Positions 30,801 to 39,282 of a stretch of DNA of 64,000 nucleotides are shown piece after piece. Under the pieces are notes generated by a model. It had not been told where the DNA came from. It searched no databases and saw only the letters and a program-made list of their open reading frames with translations. Source of the stretch: Enterococcus sp. DIV1094 (GTDB taxonomy: Bacteria > Bacillota > Bacilli > Lactobacillales > Enterococcaceae); assembly GCF_017316305.2 (NCBI RefSeq), contig NZ_CP147250.1, forward strand, positions 2,603,001 to 2,667,000, written 5' to 3'. Each line of letters starts with the position of its first letter. Within the stretch, counting starts at the first letter, position 1. The position numbers and the translations under genes are program-made.

Positions 30801-32316
30801 GGCTCTTTGTCAATAAGGACTGATGAGTGCAATCAAGTGAAATCCGGAAGAAGAAGTGAACACTTCTTCTCCGGATTTTCTTCGTTATTTGACGTGAATG
30901 ACTTGATTCGTCAAAAAGATTCGGATGCGCATGTTCTCAAATGATTTAAAGCCATAAGACACTCGTTTGAGTGTTTTGATGTGGGTGTTTTTTGCTTCAA
31001 TTTTCCCATTAGAGTAAGGATAAATAAAAGAATGACGAATCCCTTCTTCATAGCTCAGAAGATTTTGTAGTTTTAGCCGAAATTCTTTATCTAATGTTTC
31101 TGGTAACTGATGCAAGAGAGTGAAAAATGACTCGTGGTCTTTGTCACGAAAGGCATCCGCTAGTTCATGGAACGCTTGATAGGCGACTTTCAAGGCAGTT
31201 GAAGCACTTAATAAACGGTCAAGCACCATGGCTTCTGTCAGGTAAGGATACTTTGGGGCACGAAAGCTACGCCAAGTTTTATATTCTGTGTGGTTGATAT
31301 TCTTCCGATTTTGGTGAGTAAGCGCCAATGGCTTTTTAATTTCCTTGGCATTGTCCGATTGCCCGAAGCAATCAGGCGTTTCATTTCACGGACACGAAAA
31401 TCTTGGAACGCTTGATTCATGTGTTTGACCACATGAAAACGATCAATGACCAGTTTGGCATGAGGAAATACTTTTTTTGTTAGTTGAAAATACGCCGCAT
31501 TCATATCAGTAACTAAATAGTTGACGTCAGATGGATTCACACATGTCTGGAAATAAGTGGTCAACCGAGACAATTTTCGAGTGGGTAAGATATCAACTAA
31601 TTGCCCGGTTTCCCCATCGGCACAAATAAAACTCATCTTATCTTCTGAGGATACATGGGAACGAAATTCATCGACCATCAATACTTTGGGCAGGTGGCGC
31701 TTGGCTTGTTTTGGTAAATAGGTTTTTAACGACTTCAAAATACGCGTCACCGTTGGAATAGACACCTGGCAATGCTTTGCGATAAAAGATAAGGAGACCT
31801 TTTCGGTGAGTAAAGCAATGATTTTCATTTTTACATGCTCGGCAATCGAATGATTTGGCCGAACAAAATAGCTTTGGGCTGTCCAATGGGTATGGCAGTT
31901 TCTACAGTGATAACGTTGTTTCTTCAGCCGCATGATTAGCGGTAAATGGTTGAATTGATCGAAACGAATGCAGGTCATTTTCTTGCCATTTTTGACAATG
32001 ACCGTTTTCCCCTTCGAATCTCTCACGGCAGAGCCACAAGTCAAACAAGCAGAAGTAGGAGGAGCTAACACTGCGTCAATAACTAAAGTATTGGTTTGAT
32101 GGAACGTTTCGTAAGAAACATCTTGGATGGTTAAATATTTATCTGTTAATCGGAGCATTTTTTTGATAGAATTTTCCATAGAGCATATCGTCCTCTCAGT
32201 TGTTTATTTTGTGGTGATTTAATCATACTAGAGAACGATATGTTTTTTAATACCCAAAAAGAAAAAGTGGGCTGACGAATCAGAATTGATTCATCAGTCC
32301 ACTTTATTATAGAGCC
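30801..32316. mobile_element. ISL3-family insertion sequence, copy 2 (frameshifted)
   Basis: 1,516 bp, same ends and orientation as copy 1. It is flanked by its own 8-bp direct repeat ATAATAAT (30793-30800 and 32317-32324), so it inserted independently. By eye it differs from copy 1 by four substitutions and one deleted T. The right end lies about 120 bases upstream of cysK, with transposase pointing away. Confidence 0.95.
30885..32179 (-). pseudogene. ISL3-family transposase broken by a 1-base deletion
   Basis: The same transposase as copy 1, but a run of five T at 21783-21787 is four T here (31309-31312). This splits the frame into an N-terminal 313-aa piece (31238-32179) and a C-terminal 147-aa piece (30885-31328), cutting the DDE domain. 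Substitutions change Leu to Phe, Ile to Val and Asp to Asn (the last in the SDVxYLV stretch). A homopolymer sequencing error cannot be excluded. If real, this copy can only move with help from copy 1. Confidence 0.92.
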
Positions 32317-32435
32317 ATAATAATTTGCGTTATTCATTTTTGACCTTTTTTTTTGCATGATTTAGGAATAAACACTCGCAGACACAAGACTTTTGTATTA
32401 TGATGAATAGAGAAGCAAATGAAGGGGGAAAAAAC

Positions 32436-33362
32436 ATGACACAGATTTATCAGTCGATCACAGAATTGATCGGTAAAACACCTATCGTTCGATTAAACAA
32501 TATGGTTCCAGAAGGAGCTGCGGATGTTTTTGTTAAATTAGAATTTTTCAATCCAGGTGGTAGTGTGAAAGACCGGATTGCATTGAATATGATTGAAAAA
32601 GCAGAACATGACGGTTTATTAAAACCAGGCGATACGATCATTGAACCGACTTCAGGTAATACTGGTATCGGATTAGCAATGGTTGGTGTAGCCAAGGGAT
32701 ATCATGTGAAGCTTGTGATGCCTGAAACGATGAGTATTGAACGCCGTTTATTGATGAAAGGCTATGGCGCTGAGCTTGTTTTGACTCCAGGAACTGAAGG
32801 AATCAGTGGTTCAATCAAAGAAGCCAAACGTTTAGCAGAAGAAAACGGCTATTTCTTACCTCTGCAATTTGAAAACCCGGCGAATCCAATGGTTCATGAA
32901 AAAACGACAGGTCCAGAAATCCAAGAAGCATTTGGTGTAAACGGTTTAGATGCATTTGTCGCAGGTATCGGTACTGGCGGTACGATCACTGGAGCAGGGC
33001 ACGAATTGAAACGAATCAATCCATCACTTAAAATCGTGGGGGTTGAACCAGCAGAATCTGCTGTCTTAGAAGGAAAAGAACCTGGGCCACATAAAATCCA
33101 AGGTATTGGTACTGGCTTTGTACCGGATACGTTAGATACGAATGTATACGATCAAGTCGTATCAGTATCAAGTGAGCAAGCAATGATCACTGCTCGCCGA
33201 ATGGGTCAAGAAGAAGGGATCTTAGTCGGCGTTTCAGGTGGAGCCGCAGTGGAAGCAGCCTTGAATGTAGCCAAAGAGTTGGGCGCTGGGAAAAAAGTTT
33301 TAGCTGTTATTCCAGACAACGGAGAACGTTATTTGTCTACTCCTCTATATCAAGAAATGTAA
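32436..33362 (+). CDS. cysK: Cysteine synthase (O-acetylserine sulfhydrylase)
   Basis: 308-aa fold-type II PLP enzyme joining sulfide to O-acetylserine. The PLP lysine is in [11 protein letters not shown], the substrate loop is [10 protein letters not shown], and the phosphate-binding [10 protein letters not shown] is present. The start is ATG 32436 with AAGGGGG upstream; the extra frame from 32400 lacks a site. Copy 2 of the insertion sequence ends 120 bases upstream and may have displaced part of the native control region. A terminator follows. Confidence 0.95.
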   Translation: MTQIYQSITELIGKTPIVRLNNMVPEGAADVFVKLEFFNPGGSVKDRIALNMIEKAEHDGLLKPGDTIIEPTSGNTGIGLAMVGVAKGYHVKLVMPETMSIERRLLMKGYGAELVLTPGTEGISGSIKEAKRLAEENGYFLPLQFENPANPMVHEKTTGPEIQEAFGVNGLDAFVAGIGTGGTITGAGHELKRINPSLKIVGVEPAESAVLEGKEPGPHKIQGIGTGFVPDTLDTNVYDQVVSVSSEQAMITARRMGQEEGILVGVSGGAAVEAALNVAKELGAGKKVLAVIPDNGERYLSTPLYQEM

Positions 33363-33385
33363 AAGAATAATCGAAAAATATGAAT

Positions 33386-33433
33386 AAAAAGTGTAAAATA
33401 ATGGTGTAACATCCGTTATTTTACACTTTTTTT
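33386..33433 (+). terminator. Terminator after cysK
   Basis: AAAAAGTGTAAAATAA and TTATTTTACACTTTTT arms around TGGTGTAACATCCG, then a T-run. Confidence 0.88.
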
Positions 33434-33547
33434 GTCTAAAATTGGTTAAATTATAAAATTCTTTCCTTTTTCTCTCCATAATATGTAGATTTAAAAAAAT
33501 AAAAATAGTATGATAATACAAGAACAATAAGGTGGGGTTTTGTTTAT

Positions 33548-33973
33548 ATGGAAAATAAAAAAGTAGAAGCGGCAATCGAGCAATTAAAAAAAGAAAATAT
33601 TCGCATTACGCCGCAAAGATATGCAGTTTTACAGTATCTGATCGAACATCGCTCACATCCGACTGCAGATGAAATCTACAAAGCGCTAGAACATCGATTT
33701 CCTAATATGAGTGTTGCTACGGTTTACAATAATCTACGGTTATTTACATCGATCGGCTTTGTTCAGGAAATGAAGTATGGTGATGCTTCAAGCCGATTTG
33801 ATTTTAGTTCGCAAAGACATTATCATGTGATTTGTCAAAATTGCGAGACGATTGTTGATTTTCATTATCCTGGTTTAGAAGATATTGAAATGGCCGCGGG
33901 ACGCTTGACTGATTTTGAGATCCATGATCATCGATTAGAATTATATGGATTATGCCCGAATTGTAAAAAATAA
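33548..33973 (+). CDS. perR: Fur-family peroxide regulator PerR
   Basis: 141 aa. Winged helix with RITPQRYAVLQYL and VATVYNNLRLF; the regulatory site shows SRFDFSSQRHYHVIC, where the Asp and His residues are those used by PerR for Fe/Mn sensing and self-oxidation, and two CxxC zinc pairs (CQNC, CPNC). These favour PerR over Fur or Zur. It represses peroxide-defence genes. GGTGGGG precedes the ATG by about 12 bases. Next to nox, but separately terminated. Confidence 0.9.
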   Translation: MENKKVEAAIEQLKKENIRITPQRYAVLQYLIEHRSHPTADEIYKALEHRFPNMSVATVYNNLRLFTSIGFVQEMKYGDASSRFDFSSQRHYHVICQNCETIVDFHYPGLEDIEMAAGRLTDFEIHDHRLELYGLCPNCKK

Positions 33974-33989
33974 ATTGGATAGTCAATAG

Positions 33990-34035
33990 AAGCATCGCTA
34001 AGGTCGAGAGACTTTGTCGATGCTTTTGTCTTTTT
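33990..34035 (+). terminator. Terminator after perR
   Basis: AAGCATCG and CGATGCTT (33990-33997, 34018-34025) with nested AAGGTC/GACTTT pairing, then TTGTCTTTTTC. Confidence 0.75.
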
Positions 34036-34242
34036 CTTTCCTATCTAAAGAAATACTTCGATAACGAATGCGTTTTAGAAAAAGTGTCTTATAATTAAGA
34101 AAAATCCCAAAAATTTTATTCTATTTTTTTAAGATTTCTTATTCCTTCACAAGCGATTGGTTATTCGTTACTAAAATCACAAAAAGAACGTTTATTTATC
34201 AGCTTTTTGAAACACGAATGCGCAAGAAACGACAAGCGTCTT

Positions 34243-34295
34243 CTTGTGAATTCACAAGCATAAAACTGTTGAAGCCGTTTTAATTTTGCTATAGT
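34243..34295 (+). promoter_or_regulatory. nox promoter with a 16-base perfect palindrome
   Basis: CTTGTGAATTCACAAG (34243-34258) is a perfect palindrome, 10 bases before TTGAAG (34269-34274); TGCTATAGT (ending 34295) is an extended -10. Half-sites TTGTGAA/TTCACAA are those of the redox repressor Rex, but Rex sites normally have four bases between them and here they abut. The remaining 34036-34242 is AT-rich with no gene seen. Confidence 0.6.
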
Positions 34296-34336
34296 TAAAA
34301 ATGTCAAAGGACAAAACGTTTATCGGAGGGACACAC

Positions 34337-35689
34337 ATGAAAGTAGTAGTAATCGGCTGTACCCATGCAGGAACAGCGGCAGTAAAAAGTATCTTAAAAA
34401 ACAACCCAGAAGCAGATGTAACTGTTTATGAGCGTAATGACAATGTCTCATTTTTATCTTGTGGGATCGCATTGTATGTCGGAGGCGTCGTAAAAGACCC
34501 AGCAGGCCTATTTTATTCAAACCCTGAAGAATTAGCTTCTCTAGGCGCGAAAGTGAAAATGGAGCATGATGTGACTGATGTTGATACGGAAAACAAACAA
34601 GTGACAGCGAAAGACTTAAAAACTGGCGAAACTGAAACAGTTTCTTACGACAAATTAGTGATGACAACTGGTTCATGGCCAATCATCCCACCAATCAAAG
34701 GGATTGAATCTGAAAACATTCTTTTATGTAAAAACTATAACCAAGCAAACGAAATCATTGCAAAAGCAGAAGATGCGAAAAAAGTAGTCATCGTTGGTGG
34801 TGGATACATCGGAATCGAATTAGTTGAAGCGTTTGTTGAATCAGGCAAACAAGTAACGTTGATCGATGGTTTAGATCGTATTTTGAATAAATATTTAGAT
34901 AAACCATTTACAGACGTATTAGAAAAAGAATTAGTTGACCGTGGTGTGAATTTAGCTTTAGGTGAAAACGTTTCTGAATTCATTCCAGACGAAAACGGTA
35001 AAGTGAAACAAGTAACTACCGCTAGTCAAACATTTGATGCGGATATGGTCATCTTATGTGTTGGTTTCAGACCAAATACAAAATTGATCGAAGGTAAAGT
35101 AGAAACATTACCAAACGGCGCAATCAAAGTAAATGAGTACATGCAAACAAGTGATCCAGATATTTTTGCAGCTGGAGATTCAGCAGTTGTCAACTATAAC
35201 CCAAGTGGTACTCAAAACTATATTCCTTTAGCGACAAACGCTGTCCGTCAAGGTTTATTAGTAGGGAACAACTTGACAGAACAAAAAATGGCTTATCGTG
35301 GTACACAAGGGACTTCTGGTTTGTACTTGTTCGGTTGGACGATCGGGTCAACCGGTGTTACAAAAGAAAGTGCGCCAATGAATAACTTGGATGTCCAAGC
35401 AACATTATTCGAAGACAACTATCGTCCAGAATTCATGCCAACTACTGAAAAAGTCATGATGGAACTTGTTTATGAAAAAGGAACAAATCGTATCGTAGGA
35501 GCACAATTCATGTCTAAATACGACATCACTCAATCTGCGAATACAATGTCATTAGCTGTTCAAAATAAAATGACTGTCGAAGATTTAGCTCTTTCTGACT
35601 TCTTCTTCCAACCTCATTTTGACCGTCCTTGGAACTACTTGAACCTTCTTGCTCAAGCAGCGCTAGGAGAAATCGAAACAGCGCAATAA
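34337..35689 (+). CDS. nox: Water-forming NADH oxidase
   Basis: 450-aa flavoprotein of the CoA-disulfide reductase / Nox family that reduces oxygen to water, regenerating NAD+ without respiration. FAD loop GCTHAGTAAV, the redox Cys42 in SFLSCGIAL, the NAD loop VGGGYIGIE, and ADMVILCVGFRPN, IFAAGDSA. The start is ATG 34337 behind GGAGGG; the frame extends to 34301 without a site. A typical enterococcal gene for aerobic growth. Confidence 0.95.
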   Translation: MKVVVIGCTHAGTAAVKSILKNNPEADVTVYERNDNVSFLSCGIALYVGGVVKDPAGLFYSNPEELASLGAKVKMEHDVTDVDTENKQVTAKDLKTGETETVSYDKLVMTTGSWPIIPPIKGIESENILLCKNYNQANEIIAKAEDAKKVVIVGGGYIGIELVEAFVESGKQVTLIDGLDRILNKYLDKPFTDVLEKELVDRGVNLALGENVSEFIPDENGKVKQVTTASQTFDADMVILCVGFRPNTKLIEGKVETLPNGAIKVNEYMQTSDPDIFAAGDSAVVNYNPSGTQNYIPLATNAVRQGLLVGNNLTEQKMAYRGTQGTSGLYLFGWTIGSTGVTKESAPMNNLDVQATLFEDNYRPEFMPTTEKVMMELVYEKGTNRIVGAQFMSKYDITQSANTMSLAVQNKMTVEDLALSDFFFQPHFDRPWNYLNLLAQAALGEIETAQ

Positions 35690-35731
35690 TTTGACTGGGT
35701 GTCATAAGACACATAGCTGATTGGATAAAAT

Positions 35732-35773
35732 GGATCATCTGGAAACAGTAGTGTTTCTGGATGATCTTTTTTT
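35732..35773 (+). terminator. Terminator after nox
   Basis: GGATCATCTGGAAACA and TGTTTCTGGATGATC arms (central mismatches) then TTTTTTT. Confidence 0.8.
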
Positions 35774-35960
35774 GTGATTTTTCTACATCTATTTGTTCAA
35801 ATTCAAAGTCTTTTGTTTTGATTCTCACGAGAGGGTAGCGGATTGTATCAAATTTCACCAGTTGCAATTAGTTGTTTTTCACTGATATTTTTGTCAAAAT
35901 AATAGATGTAATTAATTTCTGACTAAGTAATAAAGAAAGTTGGAATAGAGGAGGATCATT

Positions 35961-36251
35961 ATGGAAAAAGAGTATTTCTTACAACAAGACAACTTTATCG
36001 AAGATTATAAAAAAGTAACAGGATCTGAAACGGTCGATATTGATGCTTTAGCGGATAAAGTGATCAATCAGTTAAATGAAACACAAGCTGAGGAATTCGT
36101 CTTATCTGGTGAGGATACGAAGACGGGGGAAGAACATCAATTTCCATTTAGTCGACGAATCTATACCGATGAAAATGACGGCACATTGAATACAGAATAT
36201 ACGTACGAAGGACAACCGTACGAATTACGGACGGATGACGAGACGGAATAA
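35961..36251 (+). CDS. Acidic conserved-type hypothetical protein
   Basis: 96 aa, strongly acidic, no membrane segment, no recognised family. GAGGAGG lies 7 bases before the ATG, which argues it is a real gene. The first half is probably helical (DIDALADKVINQL), the second beta-rich and charged (FPFSRRIYTDENDG). Monocistronic between nox and dnaD. Confidence 0.75.
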   Translation: MEKEYFLQQDNFIEDYKKVTGSETVDIDALADKVINQLNETQAEEFVLSGEDTKTGEEHQFPFSRRIYTDENDGTLNTEYTYEGQPYELRTDDETE

Positions 36252-36286
36252 TATAGTCGACGAAAGTATCGTGAATAAGCTGTCAG

Positions 36287-36350
36287 AGCTGCTTGTAATG
36301 CGTGCGCGCTTTCCTTGATAGGTGGGAGAAGTGCAAACGTACAAGCAGCT
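36287..36350. other. Wide inverted repeat between hypothetical gene and dnaD
   Basis: AGCTGCTTGTA (36287-36297) and TACAAGCAGCT (36340-36350) form an 11-bp perfect stem with a 42-base loop containing a GCGTGCGCGC stretch. No T-tract follows. Could be a transcript-end structure or a small structured RNA; nothing else decides it. Confidence 0.4.
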
Positions 36351-36488
36351 ATTCTCCTGACATAAATATATTCCGAAAAGTGAATAGCAGAACGAAAACA
36401 AACCAAAACTATTTTAAAAAATTCAACCAATCCTTTCTTGCTTCAACTCTTATTTTTACGTATACTAAATTTAAAGCGAGGGATAATA

Positions 36489-37193
36489 ATGTTGAATTTA
36501 GAAAACTATTTAAAAGCGGGTCAAACGATCGTTTCCAATCTTTTGCTGAAAAATTATCATCGCATCGGCTTAGAAGCGGATGAATTTTTGTTTATTTTGC
36601 AATTGCATATGGCACAATCAGAGGGTGATTCCTTTCCAGATCTGATGGCTATTGCCCAAGACATGGGTGTTAAGCAAGACAAGGTTTTTCAAATCTTGAA
36701 CCGTCTAGTTAGTGGTCATTTTATTTCAATCGAAACAACCCTGATTGATGGACGGAAAGCAGATCGCTATGATTTGACACCTACTTATGCACATTTGGAA
36801 AGATTATTAGAAAAAGATACACAAAAGCAAGAAGAAGAAGTTCAAGAAAAAGTGACACGATCAGTTTATCAACTCTTTGAGCAAGAATTTGGACGCCCGT
36901 TATCCTCGATTGAGTTCCAACGAATCGGTCAATGGTTAGAAGACGATCATTATCATCCTGAAATCTTGAAATTAGCTTTGCGTGAGGCTGTCTTGAACCA
37001 AGCGTATAGCTTTAACTATATCGACCGTATTCTCTTGTCATGGGAACGGAAAAACCTAAAAACAAAACAACAAGTAGAAGAAGATCAAAAGCGCAGAAAG
37101 CAGCAACTGCTTCAAAAAGAAATCGATCAGCCAGCCCAACAAGCAGAGCTGCCTAAAGTGTCACTGAAGAATTGGCTGGAAGAATGGGAGTAA
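36489..37193 (+). CDS. dnaD: Primosomal protein DnaD
   Basis: 234 aa. N-terminal winged-helix oligomerisation domain (to about residue 110), then the DnaD/DnaB2 domain with FEQEFGRPLSSIEFQRIGQW and the YxxxIL motif in FNYIDRILLSW, then a charged tail. Helps load the replicative helicase in Firmicutes. The start is ATG 36489 after GCGAGGGA; upstream frame to 36438 has no site. It stops 1 base before nth, the same pairing as in Bacillus. Confidence 0.94.
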   Translation: MLNLENYLKAGQTIVSNLLLKNYHRIGLEADEFLFILQLHMAQSEGDSFPDLMAIAQDMGVKQDKVFQILNRLVSGHFISIETTLIDGRKADRYDLTPTYAHLERLLEKDTQKQEEEVQEKVTRSVYQLFEQEFGRPLSSIEFQRIGQWLEDDHYHPEILKLALREAVLNQAYSFNYIDRILLSWERKNLKTKQQVEEDQKRRKQQLLQKEIDQPAQQAELPKVSLKNWLEEWE

Positions 37194-37194
37194 T

Positions 37195-37860
37195 ATGTTA
37201 GGTAAACAACGGACAATGGAAGCTTTTGAAAAAATGTACGAGATGTTTCCAGAAGCTCATGGAGAATTACAGCATAAAAATCCATACGAATTATTGATTG
37301 CCGTCATTTTAAGCGCACAAGCGACAGACGTTTCCGTCAATAAGGCGACACCTGCTTTATTTGAAGCTTTTCCGACACCAGAGGCGTTAGCTGAAGCCCC
37401 ACTGGAAGAGATCATTCCTAAAATCAAAACGATCGGGTTGTATCGGAACAAGGCAAAAAATATCAAAGCTTGCGCCCAACAGTTGATTGACCATTTCGGT
37501 GGCGAAGTCCCTCAAACAAGAGATGAACTTGTTTCATTACCCGGTGTAGGCAGAAAAACGGCGAACGTCGTACTAGGAGATGCATTCGGTGTGCCAGCAA
37601 TAGCTGTCGATACTCACGTAGAAAGAGTGACGAAACGTCTTAGGATCTGCAAATTAGATGCATCAGTCCAAGAAGTTGAACAAACATTGATGAAAAAGGT
37701 GCCGGAAGAATTATGGGTCAAAACGCATCATACATTGATATTCTTTGGTCGTTATCATTGTACAGCTAGAAGCCCACGTTGTGAGGTCTGCCCACTATTG
37801 GATATGTGCCAAGATGGGAAAATGCGGATGAAAGATCCGGCGAACAAAAAATTGAAATGA
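37195..37860 (+). CDS. nth: Endonuclease III
   Basis: 221-aa DNA glycosylase/AP lyase for oxidised pyrimidines. Helix-hairpin-helix LPGVGRKTANVVLGD with the catalytic Lys, catalytic Asp in AVDTHVERV, and the 4Fe-4S ligands C-x6-C-x2-C-x5-C near the end (CTARSPRCEVCPLLDMC). One base after dnaD; GGGAGTAAT gives the site. A terminator follows. Confidence 0.96.
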   Translation: MLGKQRTMEAFEKMYEMFPEAHGELQHKNPYELLIAVILSAQATDVSVNKATPALFEAFPTPEALAEAPLEEIIPKIKTIGLYRNKAKNIKACAQQLIDHFGGEVPQTRDELVSLPGVGRKTANVVLGDAFGVPAIAVDTHVERVTKRLRICKLDASVQEVEQTLMKKVPEELWVKTHHTLIFFGRYHCTARSPRCEVCPLLDMCQDGKMRMKDPANKKLK

Positions 37861-37864
37861 ACTA

Positions 37865-37902
37865 AGAACGTCGAAAGTCGGGAGGACTTCGACGTTTTTT
37901 TG
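37865..37902 (+). terminator. Terminator after dnaD-nth
   Basis: AACGTCGAAAGTC - GGGA - GGACTTCGACGTT followed by TTTTTT. The next 260 bases are very AT-rich, with no gene seen; this is where the core genome gives way to accessory genes. Confidence 0.92.
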
Positions 37903-38167
37903 TATGGACAGATAACAGTTGCATGTGTCCTTAAATGAATCATCCATTTTTCTTCGTTCGTATAAATTATATGACAAGTGATTTTTCTTAAACAAATTTT
38001 ATAAATTATTTTATATTTTTTTATATTGTCATTTATTAAAATTTTTTTCTTGTTAAACGGTGATTAGATAACTTTTAGTATTTATTTATTTTATTTAAAT
38101 TTTGTTATATTTAATATTTTAAAAAACAAAGGTTTCTGTTAGAGTTTAATTATAGAGGAGGAATTAT

Positions 38168-38743
38168 ATGATTAAAAAAACATTACTTTTATCAACTTTA
38201 GTTTTAACAATGGCAGGATGCGCAACAGCTGCTCAAGGAGAAGATACGACAAGTACCACAAATGAAGTACAAGAGGAAACACCGGTCATTACCCTTTCGG
38301 ATGTCGAAGAGGCACAACAAGAATGGGCAGAAAACATCATTGCGATTGGGGCAGCAAGCTTAGAAAGTCATGAGGAAGCTGAAGAAAAAGCGCTTGAGAC
38401 GCTTGAGAACCTGTATGCGTATGATGATGGTCAAGTATTATTCAAACCAACTAAAGCAGCAGAAGTGCCATTCCGAGGAACAAAAGATGACGCATTATCT
38501 TACTTTGTCGGTGGGGATATCGAAGAAGACGGTGGGTTTGCCTTAGAGCCTTGGACAGACATCCGTTTTGATAATCACGACACGATCCTTAATGGCAACA
38601 CAGCGATTTCATCAGGTGTATATTACTTTACTTCAGGAGAAACTAATGAGGAAGTGAAAGTGGAGTATACTTTTGGCTATATCATGGATGAAGACGGCGA
38701 CTTGAAAATCCAGTTACACCACTCAAGCGTTCCATTCGGCTAA
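38168..38743 (+). CDS. Hypothetical lipoprotein
   Basis: 191 aa. Signal peptide with lipobox TMAGC (Cys19), then a Thr/Glu-rich linker and a domain from about residue 40 rich in acidic and aromatic residues with DGQVLFKPTKAAEVPFRGT. No family recognised; the pattern resembles secreted phosphoribosyl-ATP-like or nuclear-transport-factor-like folds only loosely, so I assign no function. GAGGAGG precedes the ATG. Alone in its transcription unit. Confidence 0.82.
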   Translation: MIKKTLLLSTLVLTMAGCATAAQGEDTTSTTNEVQEETPVITLSDVEEAQQEWAENIIAIGAASLESHEEAEEKALETLENLYAYDDGQVLFKPTKAAEVPFRGTKDDALSYFVGGDIEEDGGFALEPWTDIRFDNHDTILNGNTAISSGVYYFTSGETNEEVKVEYTFGYIMDEDGDLKIQLHHSSVPFG

Positions 38744-39282
38744 ACGACAGATGTAGGTATTGAGATAACATCTCAATGATCGACTATCCTGCTTGATCTT
38801 TTAACACTTCCACCATTTAAGATTGTTACATAGTGCAGGATAGTCTAACTGATGTAAAAGCAAATTGAATATGCGCATTGGTTTAAACAAATTTAAACTA
38901 TATGTAAGAAAACTGGGTGTTCAAAAACTAAATTTTATCACCCAGTTTTTGTTATGTTTTTTATTTGGAATCAGGCCATAAAGTTCTTTTAAATTAATTC
39001 GAAGAAAAATGAAGTTGTATATATAATTATTGGAATTTTTTCTCAAAATAACTTACTATTAAATTGTATTTGTTTTTTTATAATAGTTATTTTAGGTTAT
39101 CAATGGCAAACATAAAGAAATAAACTATGTTTATTTTAAATAATTACTATAAATAAGCAACTATATATTGTCTTTTGAATAGTAAGAATATTTTTACTAT
39201 TCAGAAATAAAAACAAGGATTGAGGTGATGTTATTAATAATTGAACATTAAATTTCAACTATAGATCGAGGAGAGAATAAAT
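38744..39282. other. 540-base intergenic stretch with three hairpins
   Basis: Contains TTGAGAT-AAC-ATCTCAA (38760-38776), a larger stem ACTATCCTGC (38783-38792) / GCAGGATAGT (38835-38844) with inner pairing, and a terminator at 38909-38951. The rest (38952-39282) is AT-rich with no gene, probably the promoter region of the next gene. Confidence 0.65.
38909..38951. terminator. Terminator in the 38.9-kb intergenic region
   Basis: AAAACTGGGTG and CACCCAGTTTT arms (38909-38919 and 38939-38949) followed by TTG; A-tract and T-tract on either side. Confidence 0.82.

Noticed and set aside
21267..32324. Composite transposon made of the two ISL3 copies
   Set aside because: Each copy has its own distinct 8-bp duplication, and the genes between are core housekeeping genes in their expected order (lexA/ynzC/tkt; recJ/apt).
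34080..34100. CTTATAATTAAGA upstream of nox as a PerR box
   Set aside because: Only the first half fits TTATAATNATTATAA; the second half diverges too far to call.
34243..34258. Calling the nox palindrome a proven Rex site
   Set aside because: The half-sites fit but the usual 4-base gap is missing, so it is listed only as an unassigned operator.
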